NCBI RefSeq assembly: GCF_016859285.1
Contig: NC_053401.1
Location: 6,764,469 to 6,828,468, forward strand
Length of the DNA stretch: 64,000 nucleotides
Reading direction: 5' to 3'
Source: Xiphias gladius
Taxonomy: Eukaryota; Chordata; Actinopteri; Istiophoriformes; Xiphiidae
This document shows positions 1 to 11,919 of this stretch, piece by piece (the first letter of the stretch is position 1; each line of letters starts with the position of its first letter). Position numbers and translations under genes: made by a program. The notes below the pieces were generated by a model. The model was not told the origin of the DNA, made no database searches, and saw only the letters and a program-made list of their open reading frames with translations.

Positions 1-727
1 TCGGTAATTTTACAGTGAAAAGTTGTGAGTATTTTTTACTAACTGAGAAAGAATACTTGTTCATTGAGCAGTATGACTGTGAGGAAACTAGAGCCCCTGG
101 CATTGCCACAGTATGTGTACTGAGTACCTGCTGCTGTCAAAAGTATGTGGACAGTTATTGGTTATTAAAGATGGCTGTTTGTTTTGCACAGCACAAGGGA
201 GCAGTGTACTTAATGGAAAATGCACAACAGAGAATCTGATCCAGCTGATCTGTCAACAAAAGAGGCAGCAGTGAGTGCAGTGCATCCCAGGCATGGCGAG
301 ACATAAGTCACTGTGGTCTCATGTGCTTGTGTCCTTTTCCCTGTGACCTCCCTGTTAAAAGGTCACCCTAATGAGACTGCTCCCCGGGTGCCCTTCAAGT
401 GCCACGCTGGAGTGCAGGAAACAATGCTGCCTTACAGATGCTATTTTGAATGGTGTCACAGTGTAAAACTGGCAGTGCTGAATTATTGCCGGCCCTTTGA
501 TGCTGTTTATATCCCTGCCGTCTTGTCAACACATATAATCATACTGCAGATTCCTGCTCCAGGGCCTGATATTGCAAATAACGCTGTCCAAAAACACAAG
601 CAGTAACGTCTTGTCATGATGATTCAGCACATAAGTATTTGTAAAAGCCTCAATTTTTTTTCATTGACTTTTGCACTACTCTAGTACTACCTTTATGTAG
701 TTTATGTGTTACTGTTTTGCTCTAGCC
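1..727. other. gene-free left flank
   Basis: No exon with good splice sites or a recognisable protein was seen on either strand. The open frames here are short and lack family similarity. The sequence looks like ordinary AT-rich teleost intergenic DNA and ends at the 8-bp target duplication of the hAT-type element that follows. Confidence 0.6.
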
Positions 728-1362
728 CAGTAGTATTTAAACTGGGGTCAGGACACACAAGCAGTAAATTTGAGGGGGTCACCAGATGATTGAAAAAGCA
801 CTCCACTGATTTACCTTGTACTCCTATAACATTGTCAGAATCAACATAGACAGTTTTTAAAAAAGCCTCAAAATCGATGCAGCAGAGCCATTGTCTTTTT
901 GTATTTCACACATTCTTCCTCCTTGTCAAAACCTTTTGCTTCATACAAATGACACAAATCCAAGAAGAAAACGCAAAGTCACACTAATGCTGCTTTCATG
1001 TCCTAACAAAATTATCATAATTATCAGTTTCCAAATGGTAAATAGCGTTCATGTCAACATCCAAATCGTAATAACAAGAGGAAAACGGGAAAACTGAAAG
1101 CTCCAATATGCCCGACTTGGCACTTGATAACATGGACGTCTCACATCAGCCAAAAGCCATCTTTCAGTGTTATTATTGTAATTAAACCCAGATTTAATAG
1201 ATATGGTGTATATTATGAGCACACACTATTTTAATTCTCCCACTACCTACTCTTCATCCACATGACCATCTTGATCCCATATGAAGTGAATGCAGCATAA
1301 GCTGTGATGTGGGGTCACATTCATTTTAAGGGGTCACAAGCCAATAAGGTTGAGAACCACTG
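728..1362. mobile_element. non-autonomous hAT-type DNA transposon (635 bp)
   Basis: The left end reads CAGTAGTATTTAAACTGG and the right end, on the opposite strand, reads CAGTGGTTCTCAACCTTA. This is the CAGTGGTTCTCAA-type terminus of many vertebrate hAT (Charlie-like) elements. Both ends are flanked by the same 8-bp sequence CTCTAGCC, at 720-727 and 1363-1370, which is the target duplication length of hAT elements. No transposase reading frame is present, so it is a passenger element moved in trans. The diverged left terminus suggests an old insertion. Confidence 0.85.
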
Positions 1363-1370
1363 CTCTAGCC

Positions 1371-4300
1371 TACTTTAAATACCTTTAACTCTAGAAGACC
1401 AAAACTCCCTTTGACTGCCTGTAACCTGCAAGACATCAAACAATCAAAACATATGCAAACAGTCATATGCATAAGTGAAATCAATTTTTGTATTACTGTG
1501 TGTTATGTTGGTCTTCCATAAAAGCACTTGTGCAGTCACAAGCCCACACTTCCTAAAATCTCTTTGTGATTGTTCCTCTCTGGCCTTGCAATTAGCTTCG
1601 TGGCTGCCGCGTGTGTACTCCAAAAAAAAAAATGTCCGCGAAAGCATGCACTTAAGAAGACGAGGTCTCAGAAAACAAACTCCGGAAGCCACTGATTGAC
1701 AGATCTGTCTGCCCCCTCTGGTTCCCTGGCTAAAGCCGTGGCTGCTGTGGCTGTGCTGTGGTTGCCACTGGTCCATGCCTGAAGACATCTGATGCAAGGC
1801 CATTTCTAGGTTACAATAACAACACCACACTGACACAATTACAATGCCGGATATCCGAAACACTTAGGAGCTCATCAAGCCATATTTAGTTTTTAGGCTT
1901 GTAAATAACTGCTGGCCCCCACCAATTAATTTTTTCTTTTACAGAGTATTTTGCCCCCATGAAGAGCTAAAAATACTTATAGCTTGCAGCTTAAAATCAC
2001 ACAGTTTATGAGTAGCAAAATAGAACAAAAATCCTCCACAGCAGTCTTGTATCTTATTTGTGCACGACAATTTTCTGCAACTTACCTAAAATATCTGAAT
2101 AGTAAAGAAGCAATCTATTTTTTCTTTACCCTGCGTGGAATGTAAATAACAACACTGCAGTCTCTGCCTGCGGAACAACCATACAAGGACAACGGCGCTG
2201 GACCGAGAGAGCCCCACACAAACTACCACTCTGAGATGCTGTACAGTACATAATGATGGCATTCACATCAGTGGTTGAGGGGGAAAACTGCCTCCTGACC
2301 ACTTCCAACTAACAAACTCAAATTAAGACCACTGATGACCTCACGACTGCCAACTACGCTAGTAAATCCAGCTGGATGTCTAATTCCAAAACAGTCTGGT
2401 AACACTGCGTGCCGGTGCCATGGATAGAAATCACAGTTATGCATTTGTTAAACATCTCAGCCTATTAAAAGCTTTCACAGTTTGATAATTTGAAGTAACA
2501 AGGCTAATTAAATATTTCGCATATACGGTCTATGGTAACACCCAACAGTTGTTTTAAATTGTATTTCAGTGCCTTTTTGTTGCTTATCTCTTAAGTTTCA
2601 TGACAGTTGTGAGTGAAACCTCTACCTTACATTATAATATCGAGCACTTTCCAAAACCCATGTTATAAAGTGTTTCACACAAGGCAGCAAATAAACACGG
2701 TATAAAAGTTATTCAAATGGGAAAATTTAAGGTGACAAAAGAATTTAACCAAAAGTCAAAGATCTCTAATGTTCACAGTAATGACCAGTTAAATGACCAT
2801 GAGCTATAGAAACAGATAGATAAAATGGTTTCCCTGAAGAGAAAACACTTTATCATTTAAGAGCAACATTTTTTAGTTAAATGTCATGCATTTCTAATGA
2901 GGTTGAATGATTAGGAAAAAAAAGTTGTGTTTTAGGAAGGGAGCCTTTTTTTTGAGACAGATTTAATTTGTAGAGCTTGGAAGAGGAGACTGAGTCCTTT
3001 GTTTGCAATGTGATGTTATGGATTTCAAAATATTATACTTGAGCACCTTAAATGCTACCTGTAATTATTTTTCCTTAATGTGTACCCACTGTTCTGTGTA
3101 TGTAAACTGTGATTGTTGTGAAATTGTGTGTGTTTTGTCCATGCTCATTATGCATTTATTTTCCTGTGCACAGGTCTTTCTTGAAAAAGAGATTTTGATC
3201 CCAATTTACTACCCCTTTAAATAAAGGATTAAATAAATATGAAAGAAGTTATGTTCTTGTCTGACACACGTTTCACCACTGCAACAGTATTTCTGGAGTC
3301 CATGTGGGCTGGGCACGTGTATGTGCACGACACAATAAGTAATACAACTAGCTGACTAACTTGAACCAATTTCAGTAATATAAGAGTTAAGAAATAAAGA
3401 AACAATTGAAGTAAAATCCATAAAAAACTTAGAATGAGCTCTCCGATAAAAGCATGTTTTAAGAAGTGATTTAAAAGATGACATTACAGACCAACAGCGT
3501 CTCATTATTTTCTTACTATAATAATTTCAGGCTTAGGTATTTAATTTTTATTAAGCTTCTTTGAACCAACAATACTCTGAGAATCATTCACTGGTACAAC
3601 ACTGAGGACAAATGTACATGAACCAAATGCACAATATGCACATTTGGTTAAAGGTTTGGGTACATTTATCATCATATACCTAAATATTTTTAACTCAGGA
3701 CAATTTTCAGTACTTAACCTTTACTAGCATCACAATCTGGGAGGGTATTTCTACTTTTAGTTTCATGAAGAATATATGTACTACATTCTGTCCTCCACAA
3801 GTGGGTCACGTGACTTTGTTTGGGAACATACAGTATAAAAGTGGAGGCAGTGCAATTTTCATCCCAGCAACATAAATCTAAATCATTTCCTGTAGTTAAA
3901 AAGAGATGTATATATTGAAAAGTGCCAGATAAATGAGACTGTCATCTCATGATTGCCTTAAATGTAGTGAAGGTAGGTTTATGATTAATCAGGTGGTTAA
4001 AAAGTCACCTGTTGTTACATATAAACATCTATATGTGTGAATGGAAGCGTGATGTTGTGACCGCAGTGTTTGCATGACTGGATCTGATATTTTGGTCATG
4101 GCTGTAGGCAGCGCTGGAGGAGTTTAGGAATGTGTGACCACAAGGCCCGTTGGCCCCACAGCTGCAAGTCTTCCTCCCTTGTCTGGGTACGAAGACACGG
4201 ACCATCACATCCCTGAACGTCTCCTCCAGGTCCACTTTGTGACAAACCGCAGCCGACAGCCGCCCACTCACAAACAGGAAAATGACAACCCTCGAGACGA

Positions 4301-4487
4301 CTGTTACTCTCTTAGAAGTGCAGTAAAAATGGAGCGATTTCCCTTTCACTGCACTTCAGAGGGGGCCGTGATTGCTTCCGCCCTGAGTGTGGGCGTCTGG
4401 GCGGCTGAGGACATGTCAGGTTCATGTCAATCAGCAGGTCAGACTCTTTTACCTCTCTGATCTGAGGGCCTGACGCTTTAGACTCCT
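1371..4487. other. gene-free stretch with a GC-rich island at its right end
   Basis: No exon was recognised between the hAT copy and 4.0 kb. Around 3.38-3.50 kb lies a weak match to a dispersed repeat tail seen again near 39.6 kb. At about 4.03-4.46 kb the base composition turns clearly richer in G+C. Open frames exist there on both strands (minus 4029-4349, plus 4134-4460), but neither resembles a known family or has clear splice sites. Confidence 0.5.
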
Positions 4488-4502
4488 ACTGCCATCTGCT
4501 GG
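4488..4502 (-). promoter_or_regulatory. CTCF-core-like site
   Basis: On the minus strand the bases read CCAGCAGATGGCAGT. This agrees at every position with the CTCF core consensus CCASYAGRKGGCRSY. It sits at the edge of the GC-rich island at 4.0-4.5 kb. Occupancy cannot be judged from sequence; similar words also spread inside SINEs. Confidence 0.45.
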
Positions 4503-5769
4503 ACTGCTGGCTGCATGGCTGAACTCACTATGGCCTGCAACTGGAGGAAAGTTAACATTTCATTGATATTTTATTATTCTATCTGTTCAGTCCATTTAAA
4601 ATATTAATGATAACATGATGTTTAATCAATCCGCCAAAATTGGCCAGAGCAATGTATTTCCAAATGCACATGAGACTGATTTTTAAATATATTTTTGACA
4701 CGACAGTCGATAGACATTCTTAATCTGCTATTTTGACCCCTCAATATACTGTATAGTTTGAATAATGAAAATGCATTATTTTTCTTTTTAAAACATCAGA
4801 ATCTCCAAACATACAGTACTTTTAAGTAATGATGTTTATTTTTTCAGTCTTGGCCCCCGCACACCTACATGTTAGCTCGTGCAAACTTAGTTTTGGCAGC
4901 CTGGTGATATAGGTGTGGGATAAATAACTAATTCAGACTCTCATTGGCAAGCAGTGTCTCAAAATATCCCCTTTTTTTACTGGCAGGAGAGAATATTTAC
5001 TCGGAAGAACAGAGAGCACAGAGACACTGGGTGGCAGATAACATTTTGTTGTCCTCACCATTAATTTACTGAAATAATTTCTGTGATAAAGTAATGTTAG
5101 TTTCATACATGAAATTAACGTTAACCATGTATTTAAAGTCGAGCTTAACTGCTACTAAAATTTTGAGGCTGATACTGATATTGATCTTTAAGAACTGAAA
5201 AAAAATCTATAAGCAATGTATCAGCAGTTTCTTTTTAAATAAATGAATAACATAAACATTTGACCTTAAATTTGGTTATTAAAGAATTGTGACCAAGAAA
5301 TGCATTGAGTGTGACATTCTACAGATGAAAAATAAACTTGTGTGTACTCTCTGCTGGACAAATTGTGTATTGAAGACACTAATATTGATGCTAATATTGG
5401 TTGACATTATCGGTCGGACGCTAATGTAAAGTAAGCTGTGGTCAGGTCAGTGCTTCAGAATATGCTGCTGAATGTCTAAAAAGGCAGTTTTTGTCGTGTT
5501 TTGCTTCAGGCATACTACAAAAACAAGGATTCAGCTGCTACACAGATATTGTTCAAATTTCTAGATCTAAAACTATTAATCAGTTAGTCAACAGAAAATT
5601 GATCAGCAACAATTGTGATTATAAATCAAACATTTCATTTTTAGACACAAATTTTCAGGTTTCAGGCAAATACAAATCTTTCTGCTTTGTGATGGGCATT
5701 TTTCAACATTCTGATACATTTTATACACCAAACTATTAAATGATTAATCAATAAATTATTGAGTAGATA
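4503..5769. other. gene-free AT-rich stretch
   Basis: No gene seen. A fragment at about 5.53-5.76 kb resembles the interior and one end of the ATTAATCGAT-type palindromic repeat family found whole just downstream. Confidence 0.5.
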
Positions 5770-6190
5770 AAGTAATATCTAATAAAGTTTATTCATATTG
5801 CACTAAGCAAATTCAGTGATTACAAAGTGCTTTAGAGGTGAAATAATTAGTCGATTAATAGATTAGTAGATTGACAGAAAAATAATTGGTAACTATTTTG
5901 ATTATCGATTAATCATTTCAGTCATTTTTCAAGCAAAAATAGTGCAAAAAATCCCAAATATTTGCAGGATTCAGACTCTAAAAAGACAAGATTTGCCCAT
6001 TCTTCACCATACATAATTGTAAACATTGATTTGGGGTTTTTTTGGACTTCTGACATTTGAGAACGTCACCATCAGATCAGTCAAATTCTTCTTACAATTT
6101 TTTGTTGTTCGATCGTTAAAATAATTGTTAGTCTCACCCTAGAGAACTCTACAAAGGGGAGACATAAAGCAATAAAATAATTCAAGTGAA
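5770..6190. repeat. dispersed repeat split by a later insertion
   Basis: The left part (about 5770-5832) reads like a common teleost dispersed repeat with the words TTTATTCATATTGCAC and TTACAAAGTGCTTTA. It stops abruptly at 5833 and appears to resume after 6141 with CTCTACAAAGGGGAGACATA and an AAGCAATAAAATAA tail. The insert between them is the palindromic family copy at 5833-6141. Related fragments occur near 31.96 and 35.45 kb. Confidence 0.45.
5833..6141 (-). mobile_element. ATTAATCGAT-type palindromic MITE, copy A
   Basis: The ends are inverted: TAGAGGTGAAATAATTAG on the left, and TAGGGTGAGACTAACAATT on the opposite strand at the right. The interior carries the ATTATCGATTAATC and AAAAATCCCAAATAT-type words shared with the copies at 13.4, 16.7, 30.3 and 35.0 kb. 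No protein is encoded. This looks like a short non-autonomous DNA element; the superfamily is not assigned. Confidence 0.6.
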
Positions 6191-6466
6191 AGCTGTGAAA
6201 ATTTAAGATATAACATTTAGTAATAAAATAATTTCAAGATTAACAGATAATGAAAATAACCATTATCATTAGTTGCAGTCCTTCAGCTTTCACTAAGGTG
6301 ATTTTTCGTATTTTGTAGGGATTTTTAATTGTACTTGTGGTGTAGCAGTCATGGCAATTGATTGTTGTTCTATGCCACAAATTTAATTTAAACCGGTTAG
6401 TTGTTAGTGGGTGAATTAACAAAGTGGTTCACTATCTTTAATACTGGCATTCCGGTCTGTTATAAT

Positions 6467-6982
6467 ACGTGTTGGCAGAAATACTCAGAACTAATACTTA
6501 AGGAGAAACAGCAATAACTCAGTGCAGAAATACTGTGTCACAAATAGAAGTCATGCATTCAAATGTTTGCTTAAGTGGAAGTACATAAGTAATAGCATTT
6601 AAATATACTTCAAGTACTAAAATTAAAAGTACTTGTTGGACCATTTTAGAATAATATATATTGTATTAATTGATTATGATTATTCATGTATTATGTAAGC
6701 ATTATTTTAATGTTGCAGCTTGAAAAGTTGGAGTTAATTTTAACTACTTTACATGTTGTTGGGTAGCTTTATAATATATATATTTCTTTTTTAATCATCT
6801 AAATCTGCAAAGTAGCTATCTAGTACTTGTAAAATAAATGTAGTGGAGTTACAAGTACAATACTTCCCTTTTGAAATGTAATGGAGTAGACTATAAAGTA
6901 GCATTAAATGGAATTACTCAAGCACTTCAAAACTATACTTAAGTACATTACTTGAGTAAATGTACTTACTTTTCCACCACTG
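6467..6982. mobile_element. CAGTGGTGGAA-type hAT-like element (516 bp)
   Basis: The right end reads ...TTTTCCACCACTG and the diverged left end ACGTGTTGGCAGAAATACTC. Both match the very common teleost family that starts CAGTGGTGGAAGAAGTACTC and is filled with ACTTAAGTA/TACTTGAGTA words. The 8-bp sequence GTTATAAT flanks both ends (6459-6466 and 6983-6990), which supports hAT-type insertion. It has no coding capacity. Partial relatives lie at 18.36, 26.3 and 44.86 kb. Confidence 0.8.
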
Positions 6983-7499
6983 GTTATAATCTCCCCGTCA
7001 TTGTCACTTATATTTATATTAAAATTCCCTTTATCTGTATGGGATTTATTGATGATTCCTTTTAGGCTTATACTTATAGTGAGTTTATTCACCTCTGGGT
7101 CCCAATCCCAAATTTTACCTAGGGCCTCAAAAAGTGGCGGGCTGGCCCTGGTGGGCCTATTCACAGCCACAACATGGCAACATTTATGATATTAACGATA
7201 TTATTATTAACACAAAATAACTATTAAGCCCCAATATACCTACATATATACACACAAATTACCTTCAGAGAGTAACGTTTGTCTCGAAATTTCAAAATCT
7301 CACTCTAAAGGCATTTTAGACGTAATTCGGCAAGCTACACCAAGGTATTTTACAGAAGCAGATTCGACACATTAGCTTTTTCAATACCTGTTGTTTAACT
7401 GTCCCTTTTGAAAATACGACAATTTAACCATTTTCTGTGCCAGTCTTAGTACGTGTTTTTTTTAGGAGAGCTACAAAGATAATATAGGACTTTTTTCTT

Positions 7500-7869
7500 T
7501 TCAAACGAATCAGCTGCCGGTATTCGTCAAATCGGTCAACAAAACGTCACTTCTCCTCGGTTAAGGCGGGCTGCTCGAAAGCACGGGAGAGGGGTTTCTG
7601 TTGACTTTTGTGCAACAAAAATAATAATACAGTGGTTTAACGTGTTTTTTTCGCTATAATAGATCTATTTTACTTGCTGAATAATCGGCCGCATGTTTGC
7701 TTTTAAAACTATCGACGATTAAAGCTAGGTTAACGTCTCCAGCTAGCAAACACAAGCTTCTGTTTTCACTGGAGACATTCGTGTTGATGTGGCAGCTAAT
7801 GTAACGTTAATGTGGTTATTGTTGGCTGGCTAAAAAACGTTATCACTTCTTTAATTAAAAAAAAAAAGT
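7500..7869 (+). promoter_or_regulatory. rad51ap1: probable rad51ap1 promoter and 5' UTR
   Basis: The stretch before the first codon contains a short GC-richer patch (TTAAGGCGGGCTGCTCG at about 7560) that resembles an E2F-type GGCGGG site, as expected for a cell-cycle gene. No TATA box was seen. The transcription start is not determined. In mammals this gene shares a promoter with C12orf4 (FERRY3), but no exon of that gene was recognised upstream here. Confidence 0.4.
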
Positions 7870-10800
7870 ATGGACCGACCATCGAGGTTTGTAAACCTTT
7901 TGTTTCAGTCCTAATTCATGGTGCCAGTATGCCTACTGTCGTCTCTTGAATGCTAACACGTTTTTTTTTTAATTGTTGACACGCAGGAAGACAAAGACTG
8001 TTAATTATTGTGAAACCAAAGACTTTGATGATGGTGAGTTAAATTACACAGCCCCTTTTAATCTACGAGCGCTACAAATAACAGCCCAGACTATAGAAAT
8101 ACAGTTGTATAGCATTTCTGTGTGCTGGAATAACCCTGTTCTCCCATAGCATTTCACTGAAGTGTTGTCATACATCACAGCTGAGTACTATGAATATCTG
8201 GTGTAGATACTTTATACTTAAATGTGCCTGCCATTCAATGTGTTGGTGTTAATGTTTCACTAAAAACATTCCCGAGCTGACTAGGCCTTGGTTTGATCTT
8301 TAAAGTCTGACACACATAATTCTTTCATGCATACAAACTTAGCCTAACCATCTGAATTTGTAGCCAAAGCTTCTTTCCCTCAATACCTGTCCACTTAAAA
8401 ACAGACAGCCATCACCTAAAATACATATGTTATTACTTGTTAACCTCTCCAATGTCGTGTGGACCCTTCAAGGATTCACACATGCCATTTGTAAGTAGGA
8501 AGCAAAAGTGCTGTAAGAACAGAAAGACTAAGAAGACGTAACCAACGTATGTTTTAACATTTTAGCACAGTTGACAGCTCCGTGCTAATGAGTGGGTCAG
8601 CATACTTAAGCTGGATCATTCACATTAGGCTGTAATATCAGCTGTTCTATGCACAGTCAGCACATTTCGGCCACCATGTGGCCAGATTCACTGTAACCAG
8701 TCTGAACTGCTTATTAGAGACAGGAGAAATTTAAGCATTTTATTTAAAGTGGTGCCAGTAATTATAGCTCATTTTCAGGGGACTCGAGATTCCCATAGAT
8801 AGGAAGTGGTTAGTGCTCTCGCCACTAACATACAGTATCTCCATGTTCTGTCTTCATGTTGTGACAGATGAGGATTTTGCCTGTGTGAAGGCTCCACCCA
8901 GCAAAAAGGCCAGGGAAGATGTGAAACAGGAGCACAATAAATCATCAAGCAAATCCTCCAGTCAAGAGACCGACTCACAGTCCACACTGAGCCAGAATAG
9001 CAGGTGGGTCACAAATGAATGTGACACAGTACACCATGTATACAATAAAATGATTAAGATGATGATGATCTGCATCAGCTCAGAATGTGAGAACTGTATA
9101 TGAGTTTTACAACCTTGTAAGGTAAAGAATCATATTCCAAAGAGACATAGTATTGTGAAAGATTGATAGTCCCGTATCAATTTTGGCAGATTTCCTGATG
9201 GATTTTCATAGTATGCCTTTAACTTTTCATTTGTTTTTTTTTTCCTCTCCATAGGGGACCGTTGGATCAGAAGTTGTATGAACGAGATCTAGACGCAGCC
9301 ATTACGCTTTCCTTGCTCAATAATGCCGAGCGGATAAAGGACCAGTCACCCGCCAGTAAAGGTATGCTGTGTCTTTTAAAGGTTGAGATTTAATTGTATG
9401 CTATTAAGGTGTTTACAGCAAAGATATTTCTGTTAAATTTCTCTAGGAGTCCTCAAGCTTCAACTTCGAGTAAATGAAAACACAGATCCCTCTTCACTGC
9501 ACCTGTCGAACTGCAGTGTGGATGGTGCAGTTTTGGGTAAATTCCCCTTATTTTTGTCCACTTTACACCTTCCCTCTTGTATTACACATTAGAGGGTGAC
9601 ACAGGAATGGATTTTCACTATTGTCCCATCCCAGCCCACATACATATTCTGACCTGTCCCAATCCCATGACAGAATTTTAAGAGGAAAAAAAATTCTGTT
9701 GGGATTGGGACGGGATGGGCAACGCAATGAAGAGGTGATTTTGAGCTGCATTTCGCCACCACCTGCTTTACAAGTGTATCTCTGAAGGCCACTTGTCCCT
9801 GAGTCAGTGGTGTAATTGATAACTACTTTACACGTCTTGACAAACGGCGTACAGAGTTTTAACATCGCCACTCCTGACTCTTAGGAACTTTTTTTAAAAC
9901 TTTAGACTTGCCCGAAAGCTCAGTCAGCGTGATACATGGATCATTGTTCTTTATTCTGCGTTGCAACGCTGTCGTCCCCCAATCTGACTCCGACTCTATG
10001 TTGTCATTGGCTTTTTTTTTTTCTTCTTTTTTCTTTTTTCTGTGCCTGCACTATTCATCATCAGTCCATACATGTCATTCATTGGTCAGGTGGTGGCCTG
10101 CAACCAACCAGCAACCAGCCACCAGAGCAGACAGGAGAGAATAAACGGAATAAAGACAACAGAATGACTAGCATTATGTTAAAAATAAAGAAAATAATGT
10201 TTACTCATATTAGAACTGCATATTTATATTTAAACTATTGTTGTGATGATTCCCACCTTGCCTGCTCCTGTTCACTTTTTCCTGTCTCATCCCTGTCATG
10301 TGATGAATAGTGAAATTGACTCCCATGCCGTGGGAATCCCACACAAATCCCATGACCCATAGGATTCCCAAAAAATGTCACCCTCTATTACACATATAAG
10401 TTCCTCATACTTGCCAAATACATCATCATCGTCATCCATCATACTTGAACCTAAAATGATTGATAAGCATAGAAAAGATATGAAAGGTTTCTGACGGTGT
10501 TAGAATTTGTTTTCTTCAGGCCTGGATGAAATCACATCCGAGAAAGGGTTACCTGCCCCATCCAGACAGAGAAAAGCTGCCACTGAGGAGCAGAGGAAAA
10601 AGCTGAAGGAAGAAGATGAGGAATATCAACCCAAACTGACACCAGGTTATAACTTTTTCATCCCTCCAGGAGAAGGTGGTTTCTGTTTTTCTGACTATTT
10701 TTTTTTTTTTTGTGTCACTAAAATAACAATGCCATTTCCAGATTCAGAAAGCGATGAAGATTTCAGTGAAGCGGAGGAGAGAGAAGATGAGGAATTCACT

Positions 10801-11401
10801 GTGAAGAAAGTCAGGAAGACTAAAAAGAAGGAGAAAGTCACCAGGAATGAGAAGACCAAATCGCCTCCCGCCTCTAAAAAAGAAAAGCAACCGTCAAAGA
10901 CATCAAAGTCTAAATCACAGGCAGAAGGTGGGTTCTTAAGATTCAAAGAAAATTCAGCCTTTTGCCGTAATTGTAATTATAGATGGTCCAGATGATTATT
11001 AGCACAACTTCTTTGTTTCACAGCAGCTTCCACACCAATGAGAACCCCCCCAACAGCCAAACCTGCACCCAAAAGACCTGCTTCATCCTCCACAGTTACT
11101 ACATCTAAACCTGCAGTATCTCTGAGTCCAGCAGGGGGCAGAATACCCAAGTGGACCCCACCAGGTGCAGAATGAGTGAACAACAGCTATGATACTTAAA
11201 TATAAACCTTCAGAGGCATTTACTGTATGTGGCACTAAATTGAGCTCTAAAGTTAGTACTTTTTCCTTCCCAGGCCAAATTGGTAAAAGCCCTACCTTGT
11301 CCCAGAATCCAGCAGTGAAGTCTCCAGGTCAGGGTCTGCGGCTCGGACTGTCTCGTCTTGTCAGAGTCAAACCTCTTCACCCCAGTGTTGCAAGTCACTG
11401 A
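7870..11401 (+). CDS. rad51ap1: RAD51-associated protein 1, complete (9 coding exons, 325 aa)
   Basis: RAD51AP1 is a nuclear DNA-binding cofactor that stimulates RAD51 (and DMC1) strand invasion in homologous recombination. Coding exons: 7870-7886, 7987-8033, 8868-9003, 9255-9361, 9447-9536, 10520-10645, 10742-10927, 11024-11164, 11274-11401. All junctions are GT-AG and keep frame. The N-terminus MDRPSRKTKTVNY matches the vertebrate start (human MVRPVRHKKPVNY). The middle is acidic and lysine-rich (residues about 140-240). WTPP at 280-283 corresponds to the human WVPP motif reported to bind DMC1. The C-terminus RLGLSRLVRVKPLHP (about 306-320) is the conserved RAD51-binding tail. Human SNCSV is also matched (LSNCSVDGA). 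The length is close to the human 335-352 aa. A hAT element sits in the intron between exons 5 and 6. The first exon has only 17 coding bases. Confidence 0.95.
9590..10387. mobile_element. non-autonomous hAT-type transposon in a rad51ap1 intron (798 bp)
   Basis: Perfect 12-bp inverted ends, TAGAGGGTGACA at the left and TGTCACCCTCTA at the right, are bounded by the 8-bp duplication TTACACAT (9582-9589 and 10388-10395). An 8-bp target duplication with short terminal repeats is the hAT signature. The sub-terminal regions carry repeated GGGATTGGGACGGGATGGG / TGGGAATCCC-like words, which may be transposase-binding sites. No transposase frame is present. The exact ends and duplication suggest a fairly recent insertion. 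It is spliced out with the intron. Confidence 0.92.
11128..11142 (+). promoter_or_regulatory. CTCF-core-like word inside rad51ap1 exon 8
   Basis: CCAGCAGGGGGCAGA matches the CTCF core CCASYAGRKGGCRSY at 14 of 15 positions. It lies within coding sequence for SLSPAGGRIPKW, so it may be chance or an exonic site. Confidence 0.25.
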
Positions 11402-11900
11402 CTGAACTGTTCACCTGTCCATGTCTGTGTCAGTGTCTGTCGCCAATTCTTGTTTTCCTTTTAGCTTTATCACGTCTTTGAAAAAGTTGCTTGTATATAC
11501 TCATTTCTGTTTTTCTTGATTTTTGCTACAATACATATGACCTGATTTCCAGCAGGGTATATTTTCACATGACTCTTTCAGCTTTGGTCACACACGCTAC
11601 CCCTTGATCTATCATTTTTGCCCTAAGTGAAAAGGTCAGGGAACAGTGATAGGGTGTTTTCGTGGCTGACTTCAGTGACATAAGTCACGTTTGTCTTACC
11701 GTCATCAGATTTCTTTGGTCTTCCCCATGTGAGTTCAAGTCTCAGATTCAGGAAAATACTGTTGTTGGTGTTTGTGTTATGTGGAAAAGTGTGAATTGTC
11801 CCTTTCTTTTTTTTCATTGTTCTTGGTCTTATTTAACTCATCTTTCTACCATTCAAAAATTAATTTTCCAATTTTTTCCAATTGTATATTGTGTATATAA

Positions 11901-11906
11901 AATAAA
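11901..11906 (+). terminator. rad51ap1: possible rad51ap1 polyadenylation signal
   Basis: AATAAA occurs 500 bp after the stop codon, followed by a T-rich stretch near 11926. It is the first clear canonical hexamer downstream of the gene on the plus strand. Confidence 0.4.
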
Positions 11907-11919
11907 ATTTAAGGCAGAT

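Noticed and set aside
4029-4349. 106-aa minus-strand ORF with signal-peptide-like start
   Set aside because: No family similarity, no clear splice sites, and an overlapping plus-strand ORF of similar length; kept only as a GC-rich island.
9563-9871. minus-strand ORFs of 67-102 aa in a rad51ap1 intron
   Set aside because: They lie almost wholly inside the hAT element and show no transposase motifs.
10507-10995. 162-aa ORF as a separate gene
   Set aside because: It is rad51ap1 exons 6 and 7 read through the short intron 10646-10741.
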